From Thereva unica (Eukaryota; Arthropoda; Insecta; Diptera; Therevidae): a stretch of DNA of 64,000 nucleotides. The stretch is from contig OX465283.1 of NCBI GenBank assembly GCA_949987705.1, forward strand, positions 2,460,207 through 2,524,206. Reading direction: 5' to 3'. This document shows positions 13,955-25,882 of the stretch, one piece after another. Under the pieces are notes generated by a model. It saw only the letters and a program-made list of their open reading frames with translations, made no database searches and was not told the DNA's origin. The position numbers and the translations under genes were made by a program. Each line of letters starts with the position of its first letter. The first letter of the stretch is position 1.

Positions 13955-14270
13955 CAAACTTCGATGATGGCACCTTTATTACCATAGCTATAACATTTTT
14001 GGCGCACACTGCCATCTAGAAGAACTAAATACAACCACTCTGCTCTGGAGCAATCCCCCGCAGTCAGTATTTCCGAACTTGCTCAGTTCAAAAGTAAGCT
14101 TCATTGACATATATTCGAACGATTCCCAGAGCCACTCTAACCTGCCTTCTTCTCTTGTGTCCTTCAGAATATCCTTATAACTAAACATTGCACCATGACC
14201 AACGACATAATGGACTCGTAGAACAAAAGATCCTAAACTTGGGTTTTCCACATAAAAAAAGTCACGTAAT
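13955..14270 (+). mobile_element. 3' end of CR1/L2-like LINE (family A)
   Basis: The plus strand reads through the family's C-terminal phrase (PPQSVFPN, as in the NNLPQSVFPN of sister copies). It then shows the 3' untranslated block (ACATTGCACCATGACC, GATCCTAAACTTGGG, TTTCCACAT and A-tract). Upstream, GCACCTTTATTACCATAGC matches the YRYYH-coding segment of the copy at about 31050. The reading frame is broken, so this is a dead 5'-truncated copy. Confidence 0.7.
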
Positions 14271-16459
14271 TTCTCGAAGAGGTGGGGTAAATGAGCCATT
14301 GAAATCTTGACGATTCAATGCCATTAGATTCTTCCTTTAATTATACATCAAGGTCTATGGCATCCATTCGGCGTTACAGCTAGTTAGCTGATCCAGCTTC
14401 GTCGCGCAATGGTGTAAGTCGATCATAAAAATTTTTTAAACTATTTGATTATTTTGTGTTGGTCGTAGTCGTAGTCGTTGGTTGGTCCTTGTTCAATCTA
14501 TTTTGGAAAGGACTGGGAACATCATATAAGCTTATCTCTTTTGTTAAGGAGGGTTGCCATTGGCCATCGTTTCGAGGTTATAACTCCGCCTTTACCTCCA
14601 ACAGTGGTTTTTGCATTTTAGAGAGTTTCAAATGCAATTTCGCTATAGGATCAATAAACGACTAGACTGTTAAATGAAACCAATGAAAGACGTTTACCTA
14701 TGTTAACTTAGTGAAGAGAGATTGTTGTATAAAAGCAAAAAAATCGCCAAACACTCAACTGAATTTGCAATTAAGCCATCGACAAAGAAAATCAATCACA
14801 AGACATCGTCATCATATCATCCCAAGCACAAGAGACCAAATAAATAATTCGCTTTCAAACCTTTCTTTCGGACAAGATTAATGAATAATCTCAATCAAAT
14901 CAAACGTAGTTAAACTTAACTAATGGCGTAATTAAACAAACGTTTGTGTTCCACATCAATCACCCGAGTTGGCTCGGCGGAAAGCATTCATTTTAACTAA
15001 ACGATCCGGCCAATCAGCGCTAGTCCAAATATCGATCCTACAACGCGAACAAAGCCGTCAATAAGAACCAGTTCTCCGGCGAGTAAAAACCCCACGATCC
15101 GAGCAGTCGTAACCTTTCCATACAATTGAGTTTCTCAGATAATTCTTTCTCGAGACATGCCAAAAAACACCTGGGAAAAAACACCCAAAAACAAAGATTT
15201 CCCAATTGGGCTCACCTCGACGGAGTAACCGAGCCGCGATTATTATGTCACATTTGAATGGCTCCGGAGACGCACGCGAGCATGCGCACTAGAGTATGTT
15301 TCCTCATCAACACGTCTCTGGACGCCCGCTCCCTGTGGGCATCGCGTGAATTAGCGGCATTCACCTGAAATTTGTAAAGGTGATCTTGGAACGGTCGATC
15401 TGGTGTAGAACCTGGGCAGGATGATATCAATCTGCACCATCACACGTCTCACTTGATCCGAGACTAAACTGGGACTCGAGCCGAGAGATGATCCTCACTC
15501 GAAACGGGGTTAAGGGCGCACCATTTCCGTTTTGGCCGGTTTCGTGCTGTTCGCAGTATTTCTCAAGCCCAACCCGAGTGTCAAGAATTTTCCTAAAGCG
15601 TTTCTTTTGGAGTCAGAAAAAGAGGAAAAGTTTGGAAAATGTCATAATGTTTCACACTAGACAGCCGAAGTCGGAGTAACGATCCGGGGTATGACACGGA
15701 ATTTGACCCACAGCGCGCCGATCCGACTGCGCAGTCGGACTCACAGCCAGCTCGAAATGTCACGATTGGCTTTGTTTGGAAGCCTGCTTTTGTGTGCGAG
15801 GAACGGCTGCAGGACTGCAACAGAATCACGATTCTCCTCACTACGACTCCCAAGCAGCCTGCAGTCAAGTCTTCACCCAGATCACGAGTCTTCAGTGCAG
15901 TTTGGCATCTGCGCGACGGAGAGTGAGCGACAATTAGCACTTCGGCCGCGCGCTGTGTGCTTTCGCAAAGACCTGTCCGTTCGGCCGCGCCATAATCGTA
16001 CGTCAGAGGCAACTACATAAACTTCTTACGGCGCCGCGTCGAGGTACATCTTCGTCAGGTAAGGCGAAAAAATGTGGACCAGGTGACATCTTTGTAGGTT
16101 GCCCTGTTTTATAAAGTTGTTAGCACTCAATCAGAGAGAAGTGTGCGGGTTGTTTTTGCGCTTGCGCAATGGGAATTGTAGCGTGGTGAAGATGATACCG
16201 AAGAAAATGACAAGACAAGATTCTTGGCGTTTAGCAAACATCTCATGTAGGGTGATGGGATGATTTGAGCAACTTTATGCAAAATAATGGATGTGGAACG
16301 AAACTGTTAAGCGATGGCGAAATGTTAAGGTGGACTGATGAAAATTGGGTTGAGTAACTATTCGGCAGGGTTCTTAGAACAAAAGAGGGCCATAGGCATT
16401 GCTGCTTTATTTTTAGACTAAACATAAAAGTGGGCATAGGTAGGTTGGGTAGATCGGGT
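14271..16459. other. No recognisable gene
   Basis: Immediately after the A-tract of the preceding LINE there is TCACGTAATT, part of the small ATTACGTGA repeat described at 31443. The remainder has only short open frames without recognisable domains. The segment 15690-16020 is more GC-rich than its surroundings with overlapping open frames on both strands. That could reflect a promoter-proximal region, but I cannot attach it to a gene. Confidence 0.45.
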
Positions 16460-16494
16460 TTTTTTTGTTTCTTTATGTGCAAGTCTAAGCTCAG
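16460..16494 (-). mobile_element. 3' terminus of family A LINE, split off by nested insertion
   Basis: On the minus strand this reads CTGAGCTTA, then GCACATAAAG and an A-rich tail. That is the final part of the family A 3' end (compare TAAGCTTGG...TTTCACATAAAA at 8410-8437). The rest of the same copy continues beyond the nested RTE-like element at 19742. The break point is marked by the 9-bp duplication TAAGCTCAG. Confidence 0.75.
16486..16494. repeat. Left target-site duplication of the nested LINE
   Basis: TAAGCTCAG here is repeated exactly at 19742-19750, directly abutting the two ends of the RTE-like element. Removing the element plus one copy restores the continuity of the older family A sequence. 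Confidence 0.8.
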
Positions 16495-16762
16495 GTGGTG
16501 ACACCCGATTTGTCACTTCTATTAAAATCCGAAGAGATCCACTGCAATTAAACACCAAGCAGACCTGTTAGCAAGTCCTAATCCCACCTCCCCGCGGTGC
16601 CCCCTGGGGTACTTCTTCGGAAGGAGCTAACGGGAGAGGGGCGAATGGCGAGCTCTCTGCGCCACAAAACAGAGCTTTTAAGTCGGTTGGGCTGAGGGTT
16701 AGCAACCCGCTCCCATAAAAAACACTATTGCTACGAATCGGCAAACAGTGCCTCGGAACCGG

Positions 16763-17743
16763 ATGGACAACACGACGACGACCTTTGCTTTTCGAACAAG
16801 GACACGAATCGGATCATGGAATGTGAGAACAATGCTTGCTGAGGGACGGCTGGATGAAGTCCTCAACGAGATGAATCGATATAAAATCAAGATCATGGGA
16901 CTGAGCGAGACCAGATGGCCCGATGCGGGGGAACATATCTGCCCAAATGGCGAGTCCTTCTTATATTCTGGGAGAATTGAAACTGAAAGCCGTAGGAGTG
17001 GTGTTGGCGTAATACTCACCAAAGAAGCCAGGGCTAGCCTCATTAGCTGGTCACCAGTTTCTGAGAGGATTATTACCGTGCGCCTACGTACCAGGCTAAG
17101 AAGTACTACGGTAGTTCAATGCTATGCTCCAACCGAAGACGCAGAAGATGACATCAAAGACGAGTTCTACATGCGACTGAATGAGGTTTTTCGCTCTATT
17201 CCAAGGGGAGACATCATTGTATTAATGGGTGACTTAAATGCACAAATCGGTCACGACAACACCGGTCTTGAACAAACAATTGGAAAACAAGGCCTAAGCC
17301 AAGTTACCAATAACAATGGTGAGCTTTTCGTTGACTTTTGTTCTTCCCATCAACTTATGGTAGGTGGAACTTACTTTTGTCACAAAAAGATACATAAAGA
17401 GACCTGGGTATCGCCCGATGGTAGAACGAGAAATCAGATAGATCATGTGGCCGTCAGCCGCAGATGGAGAACCATTCTGGAAGATGTCAGGAGCTTCAGG
17501 GGAGCGGACACTGGAAGCGACCACCATTTGGTAGTAGCAACTATTCGCCTTAGAATCGCTGCAATCAGAAACTTTCAACGTGAATCTATAAACCGTAGAC
17601 GGTTTAACGTTGACCTCTTGCGGGAGAGCGCTAAAAAGCGAGAATTTGCTGGAAACCTGCAGCAAATATTAAACCAGCAAACCGTTTCTGACGACACAAA
17701 TATTGAAGACCTGTGGAGTATACAACAAAGGGCGCTATATTGA
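16763..17743 (+). CDS. LINE endonuclease domain (5' half of the RTE-like polyprotein)
   Basis: First ATG in the frame is at 16763; the frame is open a little upstream from a GTG. The domain belongs to the endonuclease/exonuclease/phosphatase superfamily that nicks target DNA to prime reverse transcription. Visible catalytic-type motifs in order are SWNVRT, LSETRW, QCYAPT, GDLNAQIG, QIDHVAVSRRW and GSDHHLVVA. The His in SDHH and the Asp/Asn of GDLNAQ are the expected active-site residues. The frame stops at 17743 in the middle of a linker region, where related elements continue straight into the RT domain. The stop is therefore best read as the result of a one-base indel. Confidence 0.8.
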   Translation: MDNTTTTFAFRTRTRIGSWNVRTMLAEGRLDEVLNEMNRYKIKIMGLSETRWPDAGEHICPNGESFLYSGRIETESRRSGVGVILTKEARASLISWSPVSERIITVRLRTRLRSTTVVQCYAPTEDAEDDIKDEFYMRLNEVFRSIPRGDIIVLMGDLNAQIGHDNTGLEQTIGKQGLSQVTNNNGELFVDFCSSHQLMVGGTYFCHKKIHKETWVSPDGRTRNQIDHVAVSRRWRTILEDVRSFRGADTGSDHHLVVATIRLRIAAIRNFQRESINRRRFNVDLLRESAKKREFAGNLQQILNQQTVSDDTNIEDLWSIQQRALY

Positions 17744-19725
17744 CGGCTGCGGAAACAAGCATCGGTTATGTCCAGAGAAACATGCAACATTGGATCTCGG
17801 ACAGCACCTGGCAAAAAATAGAACGCAGGAGGGCCCTCAAAAATAACATAAACTCTACAAGCGACCCGGATAGACGTCACCAACTTGAACGGGAGTACTC
17901 TCAATTACACCGAGAGGTAAAGAGAAGTGTCCGGCGTGATAAAAGGCAGCAGATAAACGAGCTCGCAGAAAAAGCGGAAAACGCGGCAAACACAGGCAAC
18001 AGTAAAGTGCTGTACCAAATTACTAAACAGCTCTCGGGAAAGCACTCTACTAAAAAGCATGCCGTTAAGAGTGCGGATGGAAGGCTGCTGTGCAGCGACG
18101 AGGAGCAGCTCCAAAGATGGAGAGATTATTTCTTCGCCGCCCTGAATGGCTCACTCACACAGGAACCTCAGGAAAACAGCAACAATGCACAGCCGATAAG
18201 AATCAATACCCGGGCCCCATCCAAGACGGAAATAGTAACCGCAATTCATGCGATGGCCAATGGTAAAGCAGCTGGAAAAGATGGTATCCCGCCAGAATTG
18301 TTGAAAGCCGACTCAAGCCTCATAGCAGATGCGCTTCAGCCAATCCTCGAATTAGCATGGAACACCTGTACCTTTCCGGAGGATTGGACGGAAGGTATCA
18401 TAGTCAAAATACCCAAAAAGGGGGATCTAACAATATGCGACAACTGGAGAGGCATCTGTCTATTATCTACTGTGGGTAAAATCTTGTCCCACACTATACT
18501 ATCAAGAATAAGAGAGGCAGTAGATCAAACGCTTAGAAGGCAGCAGGCCGGATTCAGGAAGGGCCGTTCATGTATAGATCACATCAACACCTTAAGAATA
18601 ATAGTGGAACAGTCTACTGAATTCCGATCCCCCCTTTACCTTGCTTTCGTAGATTATGAGAAAGCGTTCGACTCGGTTAATAGGAGCTTTATATGGCAGG
18701 CATTACGGCGACGTGGACTGCCGGATAAGATAATAGAATTGATAAAAGCCCTATACAACAATTCCAAATGCAGAGTTCTCCATAACGGAAAATTATCCGA
18801 CAGCTTTGAGGTGAGTTCAGGAGTACGACAAGGATGCTTACTATCCCCATTACTATTTCTTATAGTAATAAATGACATTCTTGTTGGCGCTCTAGATAGT
18901 AGAACAGGCGGCATACAGTGGGGTTTGCTAGATCGCCTTAAGGACCTCGACTACGCAGATGATATCTGTTTGCTGGCCCACAGACATCAGGAGCTAAAAA
19001 ACATGTTAAACAATTTGGCAACAGAAAGTAGTCTAGCAGGCTTAAGGCTGAATCCGAATAAAACCAAAGAAATGCGGATAAATGCAAACACACTTGAACG
19101 AACTGCGCTGAATAACCGTGACGTGGAACTGGTAGATAAATTCTGCTACCTCGGTAGTATTATTACCGAAAATGGCGGTGCAGAAGACGATGTCAGTTCC
19201 AGAATAAATAAAGCAAGAAGCGCATGTGCATGCCTGTTCCGCATATGGAGATCAACTCAGATCTCAACTAACACCAAATTGCGGCTGTTCAACTCCAACG
19301 TTAAGGCAGTTCTTTTATACGGTTGCGAAACATGGAAAGTCACCCAATTCATCACAGGGCGCCTACAAGTCTTCATAAACAGATGCCTACGTCGTATCCT
19401 AAAAATCCGCTGGCAAGATAGAATTTCAAATGAAGAGCTATGGCGCCGTGCCGGCCAAGAAAGGATAGACGACCAAATCAGGCGAAGGAAATGGAATTGG
19501 GTTGGCCACACCTTGCGACGCGATAACGAAAATCTAGCCAAACAGGCCCTTGACTGGAACCCGCAAGGATCCCGTCGAGTTGGAAGACCTAGAACAACGT
19601 GGAGGAGAACCCTACTAGCAGAGGCCGCAACTACTGGGAGATCCTGGTCAGAGCTAAGAGCTGTCGCGCAAAACAGAGTCCGCTGGAGGGCAACTGTTTC
19701 CGCCCTATGTCCCACGAGGGATTAA
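17713..19725 (+). pseudogene. LINE reverse transcriptase domain (3' half, frameshifted)
   Basis: The frame is open from 17713 but has no ATG until about 17789. It continues the sense of the upstream frame within a 30-bp overlap, so it is the second half of one polyprotein and not a separate gene. RT motifs in order: GKAAGKDGIPPELLK, NWRGICLLSTVGKIL, QQAGFRKGRSC, FVDYEKAFDSV (motif A), SGVRQGCLLSPLLF, YADDICLLA (catalytic box, intact) and LRLNPNKTKEM. After RT comes a Cys/Arg/Trp-rich tail (YGCETWKV, RWQDRISNEELW, VGRPRTTWRR) typical of this group. The copy is pseudogenic only because of the frameshift near 17713-17743. Confidence 0.8.
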
Positions 19726-19741
19726 GGGGCACATAGTATAG

Positions 19742-20000
19742 TAAGCTCAGATGTCACCCTTTGTACTGCCAGTCCGCCATGTCATACACGTCATGGTCAG
19801 ATGTCTGGTAGCAACCTTATCTCGAAGGATAGAGAAAGGATAACGCAGGTTAAAGGGAGTCTAGTGGTGCATGAGGAGTTGAAGATGAGCCTTGCGTTTG
19901 AACTCTTGGATGTTGTTTGAGTTCGGGAATACTGAGTGTGGGAGGTTGTTCCACAGTCGACTGATCGACACGATTCCGGCGATGTCCTTGGGCGGCAATT
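19742..20000 (-). mobile_element. Family A LINE, C-terminal coding end, interrupted by the RTE-like element
   Basis: On the minus strand the frame from about 19975 reads SRLWNNLPHSVFPNSNN and continues EFKRKAHLQLL. This is the typical end of CR1/L2-group ORF2 proteins (R-x-W-N-x-L-P ... F-K...). It is followed by the family 3' block in which AGTACAAAGGGTGACA reaches the target site at 19742-19750. The last 35 bp lie across the nested element at 16460-16494. The 5' limit is unclear; coding similarity fades above 20000. Confidence 0.75.
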
Positions 20001-20841
20001 TTATGGGATCGCGTGGTAATATGTCTGTCTTAGTATGGATATTCCTGACATCACTATCTATTAAAGATTCGATGGACCGGGAATTGTGTTTTAAAAAACC
20101 TGACATGGGTCAGGAAGTCGTTTACAGCCATCACCCGGACAGCCTTCATTAGAACAGAAAGGATAAGGATGTCCATAAAGGCTACTGGCTTTTCCTTGAT
20201 GGAATCAATCGCGATCAAGTAGGCAACATTTAATAGACCGCCACTACCTGTCGGGCTTGGTAGGCTGACAGCTGGAAAAAGTTTGTAGGAGAAGTCTCGT
20301 ATCGAGGTATCGTCCATTAATTTCGTGAGGCGTTTAGAGGGAGGGGGAGGATCGAGCAGAATCTCACCCAATCTGACGTGGGGGAGAAGGTGGTTTTGGA
20401 AAATATCCCGTAATATTTTTCCTCAACAAACAGTGTAAAATTGCTAGAATACTGGGTTAAATTAAGTAAAACATGTTTCTCCACTAAAGACACAAATTTA
20501 CTTGCAGGCCGCCGGCAGGTCAGGTCGGCAGGCACGTCCCGATGAAGGCCACACAATACTCAGTCTGACTGAGTGATGAGGGGTTCAGGTATCCGCCTGA
20601 CAGGCGGTGGCATGCAGGTGACGTCATGATTCCCTACATACACACAGACGAAGACGACAGTTTAGCATAGCAAGTGCAAAAATGTTCATGCCCCAACGAA
20701 GCCTTTAAAGGCACAAACAGATTGAAAAACCTTTAAAATACACGAGTGTGGATGGTTGTTGCGCCTAGTTCGCGTTTTGCTGTCAGTTTCGAGTGAATAC
20801 AGCTTGAATTCGTGCGTAAATCACAGGTTGAGACTGAATAG

Positions 20842-20948
20842 AAGTTCTGGGGTGGTAGCATGTAAGTTGTTTCTGTCGATCTCAATGTGTTACAATTTTT
20901 GTATGAGGAGGTCGATTGAAACAACTTACGTTCTACCACCTCAGATCT
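20842..20948. repeat. Imperfect inverted repeat (foldback)
   Basis: GGTGGTAGCATGTAAGTTGT at about 20851-20870 faces its near reverse complement ACAACTTACGTTCTACCACC at 20921-20940. The pairing continues imperfectly on both sides to give arms of about 40 bp around a loop of about 20 bp. Weak pairing can be followed further out towards 20775 and 20975. Confidence 0.55.
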
Positions 20949-21609
20949 TCAGACACAAACTGACGACAAATGGCTCCATACATAATTATTGTCAATTTTC
21001 TTGGACTGAAGGCCCCATCTAGTTGGCGGCCAGAGAGTTGTGTGATGATATTTGGCTTTCAAACCATGGCCTGCCGACGACACGTGTGGGGCCTTAAAAT
21101 ATGGCTAAATCCTACACAATTTTTATGCGAACGCCAGAAAGTAGCATAGTAGCCCCTCGATTGTTTAGCCGACACCGGCCATCCAAACGCGTGACTCGAC
21201 GAATGCTGCGGCGTACGAGGTAAGTAACACTGACCCGCGAAGAGGCCATTAGAATATAGAATTACAGGAAGAGTCCTCGCCGAATTTGTAAGAGAAGAAA
21301 GAAAAAAAATTGGCTATCATTTCAATCGAAGACGATTGTCTGACCAACGTGACATAGAAGGACATAGTCAGTCGTTTCGCTTCCATGAGCGAAGTCGATC
21401 TGCGCGCATAAATTTTCGCCGTCTCAATAGCGCATGTGAATCGACGACTAAACATTACATAGGGCCCATTTTCCATTATTCTGTCGCGAGGAGGGAGTTT
21501 TGGGACTCTTTGCGACCTCTCGCTGAATTTTTGCACAGAGCCTCCAATTGTCTGGCCGCGGCACCGAGTAAAAATGAGCAGCTATAAATACACCCATATC
21601 GCCATAGAC

Positions 21610-21780
21610 CACTCCAAACGGGTGTTATTTTACGTAGCGGCCCCCCAACTTAGTACAAACTTTGTGCAATGCTGCTTGACCCACGCAATCGAACGAGAAC
21701 CGGTTTACTGAGTATGCTAATGGAACCCTTTATGGTCATCAAGATAATTGCCTGTTTTCTTCCTCCTGTACATAGCATAT
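21610..21780 (+). repeat. Dispersed repeat family D, copy 2
   Basis: CCCCCCAACTTAGTAC is followed by GCAATCGAACGAGAACCGG and a trailing GTATGCTAATGG segment. This is the same ordered block as at 7916-8050. Non-coding. Confidence 0.6.
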
Positions 21781-24230
21781 TTTTGCTTTAAATAAAGTTA
21801 TTTTCACACTAGAAGAAAACCAGCTGAATTTTACTAAAAAACGGTACGAAACTAAAGGAACACAAAGCTATAGCAATCTTAGCTAAATTTCTTGCACCTC
21901 TTATGTTAATAAATCTTTCGTTTAAATCACTTTTATTCAATGTGACGTGACATACTCTGTTGTGCTGTTGCGAAATCAACATTTGTATGATTAAAAACGA
22001 TCTTACAGCTACAGATCACTAAAAACCTCAAACATCTAAAAATTAAATCCACATAATAACCAGCACCTCCAGCAGCCTTACAAAGTAGCAGGTGCCCCCT
22101 ACCTGAGAGATACGCATCGCAACTTAGTAAGCCCGCCTCATGACTTCTGTCGCCAATTAACTTATTGCACATCAAAACTGTCCAATTCTCATGTCAAGAT
22201 CGGAATTGATTTAACCTCTTCGCGCCGGAGTCAATAACGTCGGATCGAAGTCGCCGCATTGATGGAAGGAAATAAACAACTTCTGAGAAAATCTTTTTCT
22301 TCTTCCAATTTTTACCTCTTTGCGCACCAATCACGGTCAATTATCGCCAGGTATTCATCGGCAGCATCGCGTGTGCCTGTCCAGGTTCAGAAAGAAATTA
22401 AAAGGTTTTTGTGCAACTAAACTACTGACGGCCGAAGAGGTTATGGCGATAAGAAAAGGTCTCGATTGGCCCAAAAAATTTCCAAAAACGGTGAACAATT
22501 TTCGGTGAATTTCTTCTCGGTTAAACGTTTTCGAAGACCATAAATAATAATTTCACGAAATTGGAATGGTTTCGCATGACGTTTTCAAATTGCCCCGAAC
22601 TGACGAGCACACGAAAGTAGAGAGAAATTATGGGTGGACGCGGGCAGCTATTAACTAACCTGCGCCCGCAAAGTGTTTGGATTTCCCATGCGCAATTCGC
22701 TTTTCTTTGATATCACTGCGCCGACGACACGGCGCATCTCAGGCGGCGTTTCGTAACAGTGAAGATGTAACACCTTAATAATAGCCCCCGGTGGGGATGT
22801 AATCGACGCCTGCTCCGTTCCTTTCGGACGCCACTCGCTAGGACGTTCCGTGCGTTCCTTGAGTGGATTGCGCCTGCGCCTGATGATTAATGGCCACTTG
22901 CTGCATACTCGAACGTTTTCGTTTTTGTGCAACGGTCCAGAAATTAGTAACGATTTTTTGCCGGCCGCAATTTCTCTAATGGCCGCTTACGCTGCAGTCG
23001 CGACAGAAAACATGAACTTGTCCCAAGGGCGATCGGTGGTGCGCCACGATTGAAATGTAGATAGTCGTTACCTGTGCCATTGTCGTTATGCAATCAGCGC
23101 GGACTCCTCTCCGCTCATCGATCGGTGATCGGTTATCAGTTACCTGCCGGTTAATTTGCGGTGGGAAGAGATCTGCTCGGTAAGGAAATGTGAGGATTTA
23201 CGATCGGAGAAAACCGCAAATTATATGGAAATGTCAAGCGTGTGGAGGAAAGTTGTGGCTGTGGGTAATAATAGGGTCGTGATGGGAATTACTGTCATTT
23301 TGTTTTAAAGAGAGTCTTTAATGCTCACAATTTTGTTGTTGTTGTTGTTATTACTTTTGTGATTTGCTTAAATCCTGAGGAAATTGAGAAATTTTGTTGG
23401 GGAAAAATGACATTTTTTTATTTAGAGGTAATCTTGTCCGGTAGAATCGAGGTATGTGTGTGTTATGTAGCAGTTGTGCAACAGATTAAAGGATTTAAGT
23501 TTTCATAAGAGTTGGAAATATGTTGCAAAAATGTAGTACCTACGATCGTTTTATTCATTAAGATTATGTCGAACTTTTTTAACTTACATATGTTTATATA
23601 ATGGGTTTAAGGACCACAAATCATAGTATGGACTGTTTCAATGTCATCTGAATAAGTCCCTTCACTTCATTACCACACTTAACTCTAGCAACCATCTTAC
23701 GGCAGATGCGGAGACGGCAGTTGATAGAATCCTCTGGGTACGCCCTGGAGTCACTTCTGAATTCCTATTTCCTGGATTTCGAAAAAGTGGTCCCAAACAG
23801 GTGAGTCTAAGTTTGCAGGCGATGTTAACAGTATCATGGAAGGGATCTGGCCAAATTATAATCAAGGAAAAGCAATGGACAGTCTCCCCGTATAACACAA
23901 TGACATTGATATTGTAGAAGTACGCTAACTCTAAAGTATCATACTATAAAAGTTAGTTAGAAGTGGAGTTAGACTGGTGTCCGAAATACTCTCAACCGTG
24001 ATCATCTTTCCACGAGTCTGAACAGAGTGAAGTAAGTAAACCCCGTTAACCAGAGGGCATAGGCTACGACGCCGGCAGTACCAGATCACCAGGTGAACAA
24101 GGAGATATGCCATCTTCAAGGTAAAGGCCGACCTAAACGGTACTTTGATACCCTATTATTAACCAGTTCAACCCAGCCCACTCTGGCCCAGTCTCCTTTT
24201 CAACCTGTCGTTGGAAATTGGCTAGATCAC

Positions 24231-24297
24231 TGAACTTTGGAGTTCAGTGATCGAGGGAGTGTTCGGACTGATCGTTTTGATCGTGCCGGAAGTTGTT
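24231..24297 (+). repeat. Dispersed repeat family E, copy 2
   Basis: GCTAGATCACTGAAC at the left and GATCGTTTTGATCGTGCCGG at the right match the copy at 13031-13105. The internal GAACTTTGGAGTTCAGTGATC makes a near-palindrome. Confidence 0.6.
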
Positions 24298-24570
24298 GTG
24301 CGACATAGACCCGAGATTTAAGAGTGGGAGAAACGGTCATAATCCTCCCAAGTCCACCCAATTACAGGCTTATGGCGGACAGGCAAACAGAAGCTGGAGC
24401 TATACATCAATGAAAGCAAAACAAAGCGCATGCCTGGAAAGTCTATCCAGTGTCTCCTGGCTTCAAATTTCATTCTTTCTCGTTATCAATGAGGAGTCCC
24501 TGAAATTTTTTAAAAGCCCTTCCGCAGAGAAAGAGCCTCCTGGATGAACTGGTAGAAAGTTAGAGTTTAG

Positions 24571-25240
24571 AGGGGGCACCGGCAGATGGTCGAAATTTTC
24601 CTAAAGGACGAAAACCTGGATATCGTCTTAATACAGGTGCACTGGGTACGGGAACAGAACATAAGAAGGCTCTTGGAAACCTAATACAACACCTTTAACC
24701 CCCGCTCGGATCAAAGTAAGGCAAGATACTGCAAGGCACATCAGAGTTTTCATTCGTTCAAACTTCGGTAGTTAGATTGGAGTTTGCAAGAAGTCTTTAC
24801 ATAGCCTCAGCTTCAGACCTCCCGAAGACTTCATGCAGATGACAACAAAATTAAAATCGTATGGAGTCAACCTGGTCTTACAGTGCGACGCCAATGCGTG
24901 ACATACGATTTGAGGAAGCAACGAGAATAACGAGCGGAGAGAGTTAATTCAAACCCAGCCAGTGTAACCGGGGCAACACCACACCCGCTGTATTCCAGGA
25001 GAGTATCCAAGGTCTGGACTATCCAAGGACATCACGCAGTCTCCAATGAGATATTGCCAGAATCAATTGCGTGGAGATCAACGAGAACGAAACACTTGTT
25101 CACTTTATGTGGGAAGCTTTAGCTATAGTCAGGCAGGGCACAATGGACAGTTACGTTTTGGAAGACTTTAAAAAGATCTCCAGACTGGAGTTCGGATTAC
25201 TGATAAGTTTCCTTAATTTCATAGGATGGCTTTAGGTATC
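24571..25240 (+). pseudogene. Decayed LINE endonuclease (R1/Jockey-like)
   Basis: The plus strand retains scattered, frame-shifted phrases of an R1/Jockey-type endonuclease: ENLDIVLIQ near the start, QCDANA followed by a remnant of the H-x-W-G-S segment, and N-E-R-x-E-L soon after. These appear in the correct order, but stop codons and frame changes are frequent. It is an old dead copy. A related endonuclease remnant on the opposite strand at about 36100-36373 keeps the same CDAN signature. Confidence 0.5.
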
Positions 25241-25882
25241 CGTCACACCCGATAAAACAACCACTGAACGCGAGGTGCACCAGTTGTGGCAGTAAAACGA
25301 CGCGCCAAAGCCCTAATTCGCACTGGAGACAGCCCAACAGCTACATAACCTACCCTTCAAGTTCATCCCAGGCGACTGACTACCCTTTGTTGGTATCTTT
25401 ACAAGAATCTCTTTATTCCATTCTATCTGGGTATTACGCCCAAACATTTTCGAGAAAAGGTTCAATAATTTCTGTTGCAAACTCTGATTTCAATTTGAAA
25501 AATGTTGGCCAAATTCCGTCTTCCAGGCGATGTTAATAGAGAACTTCCAGAACTTTTACTTGTAGTATAGCCTTTATACTTATCAAGTAAACCCAGCCTC
25601 TCAAGGCTTACCAATTCAAAGTTTGATCCCCTACTTAGCAATGCTGAGATTTAAAGCCAGTCTAGGTTCTGAGGTACTTTTGAATGTCCAAATTTCATCC
25701 TACATATTTTGCATCTCTATTCAGCTACATTTTGTTTGTGAATTCAGCGATGTAAACTTTAAAAGATTCGCTTTAAGGCCATCTTGCTTGTGTTTCGGGT
25801 CTTAAGAATGTTCAGCTTGCAAATTGCTTTTATTATTTCTGTAATTGAATGAAAAACTAGAGAGATTTTTAGTTGTTTTCAT
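25241..25882. other. No gene seen
   Basis: Short open frames only; no motifs. Probably flanking intergenic sequence of the tandem repeat that follows. Confidence 0.5.

Larger units (their letters stand above)
16495..19741 (+). mobile_element. RTE-like non-LTR retrotransposon, near full length
   Basis: About 3.25 kb bounded by a 9-bp target-site duplication. It has a 5' leader of roughly 270 bp, an apurinic-type endonuclease domain, a reverse transcriptase and a basic C-terminal tail. The 3' end has no poly(A); it ends in a short tandem motif (ATAGTATAGTA), typical of RTE-type elements, which end in short repeats. Endonuclease wording such as SWNVRTM, LSETRW and QCYAPTEDAEDD, and the RT phrase GICLLSTVGKIL, fit the RTE/RTE-X/Proto2 group; exact clade is inferred. 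One frameshift separates the endonuclease and RT frames, so the copy is probably inactive, but otherwise it is well preserved and young. Confidence 0.85.
20001..24230. other. No recognisable gene
   Basis: Open frames here are short and carry no motif I can name. The strip 22640-23050 is GC-rich for the window with overlapping open frames on both strands. I considered it as a diverged exon or conserved non-coding segment but found no splice-flanked frame with protein character. A GTT run lies at about 23333-23350. Confidence 0.5.

Noticed and set aside
15593..16020. 139-codon minus-strand and 109-codon plus-strand frames
   Set aside because: They overlap each other almost completely and neither has a recognisable domain.
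22640..23060. GC-rich strip with open frames on both strands
   Set aside because: Same reasoning as for the strip at 26.7 kb; could be a conserved non-coding segment but that cannot be judged from one sequence.
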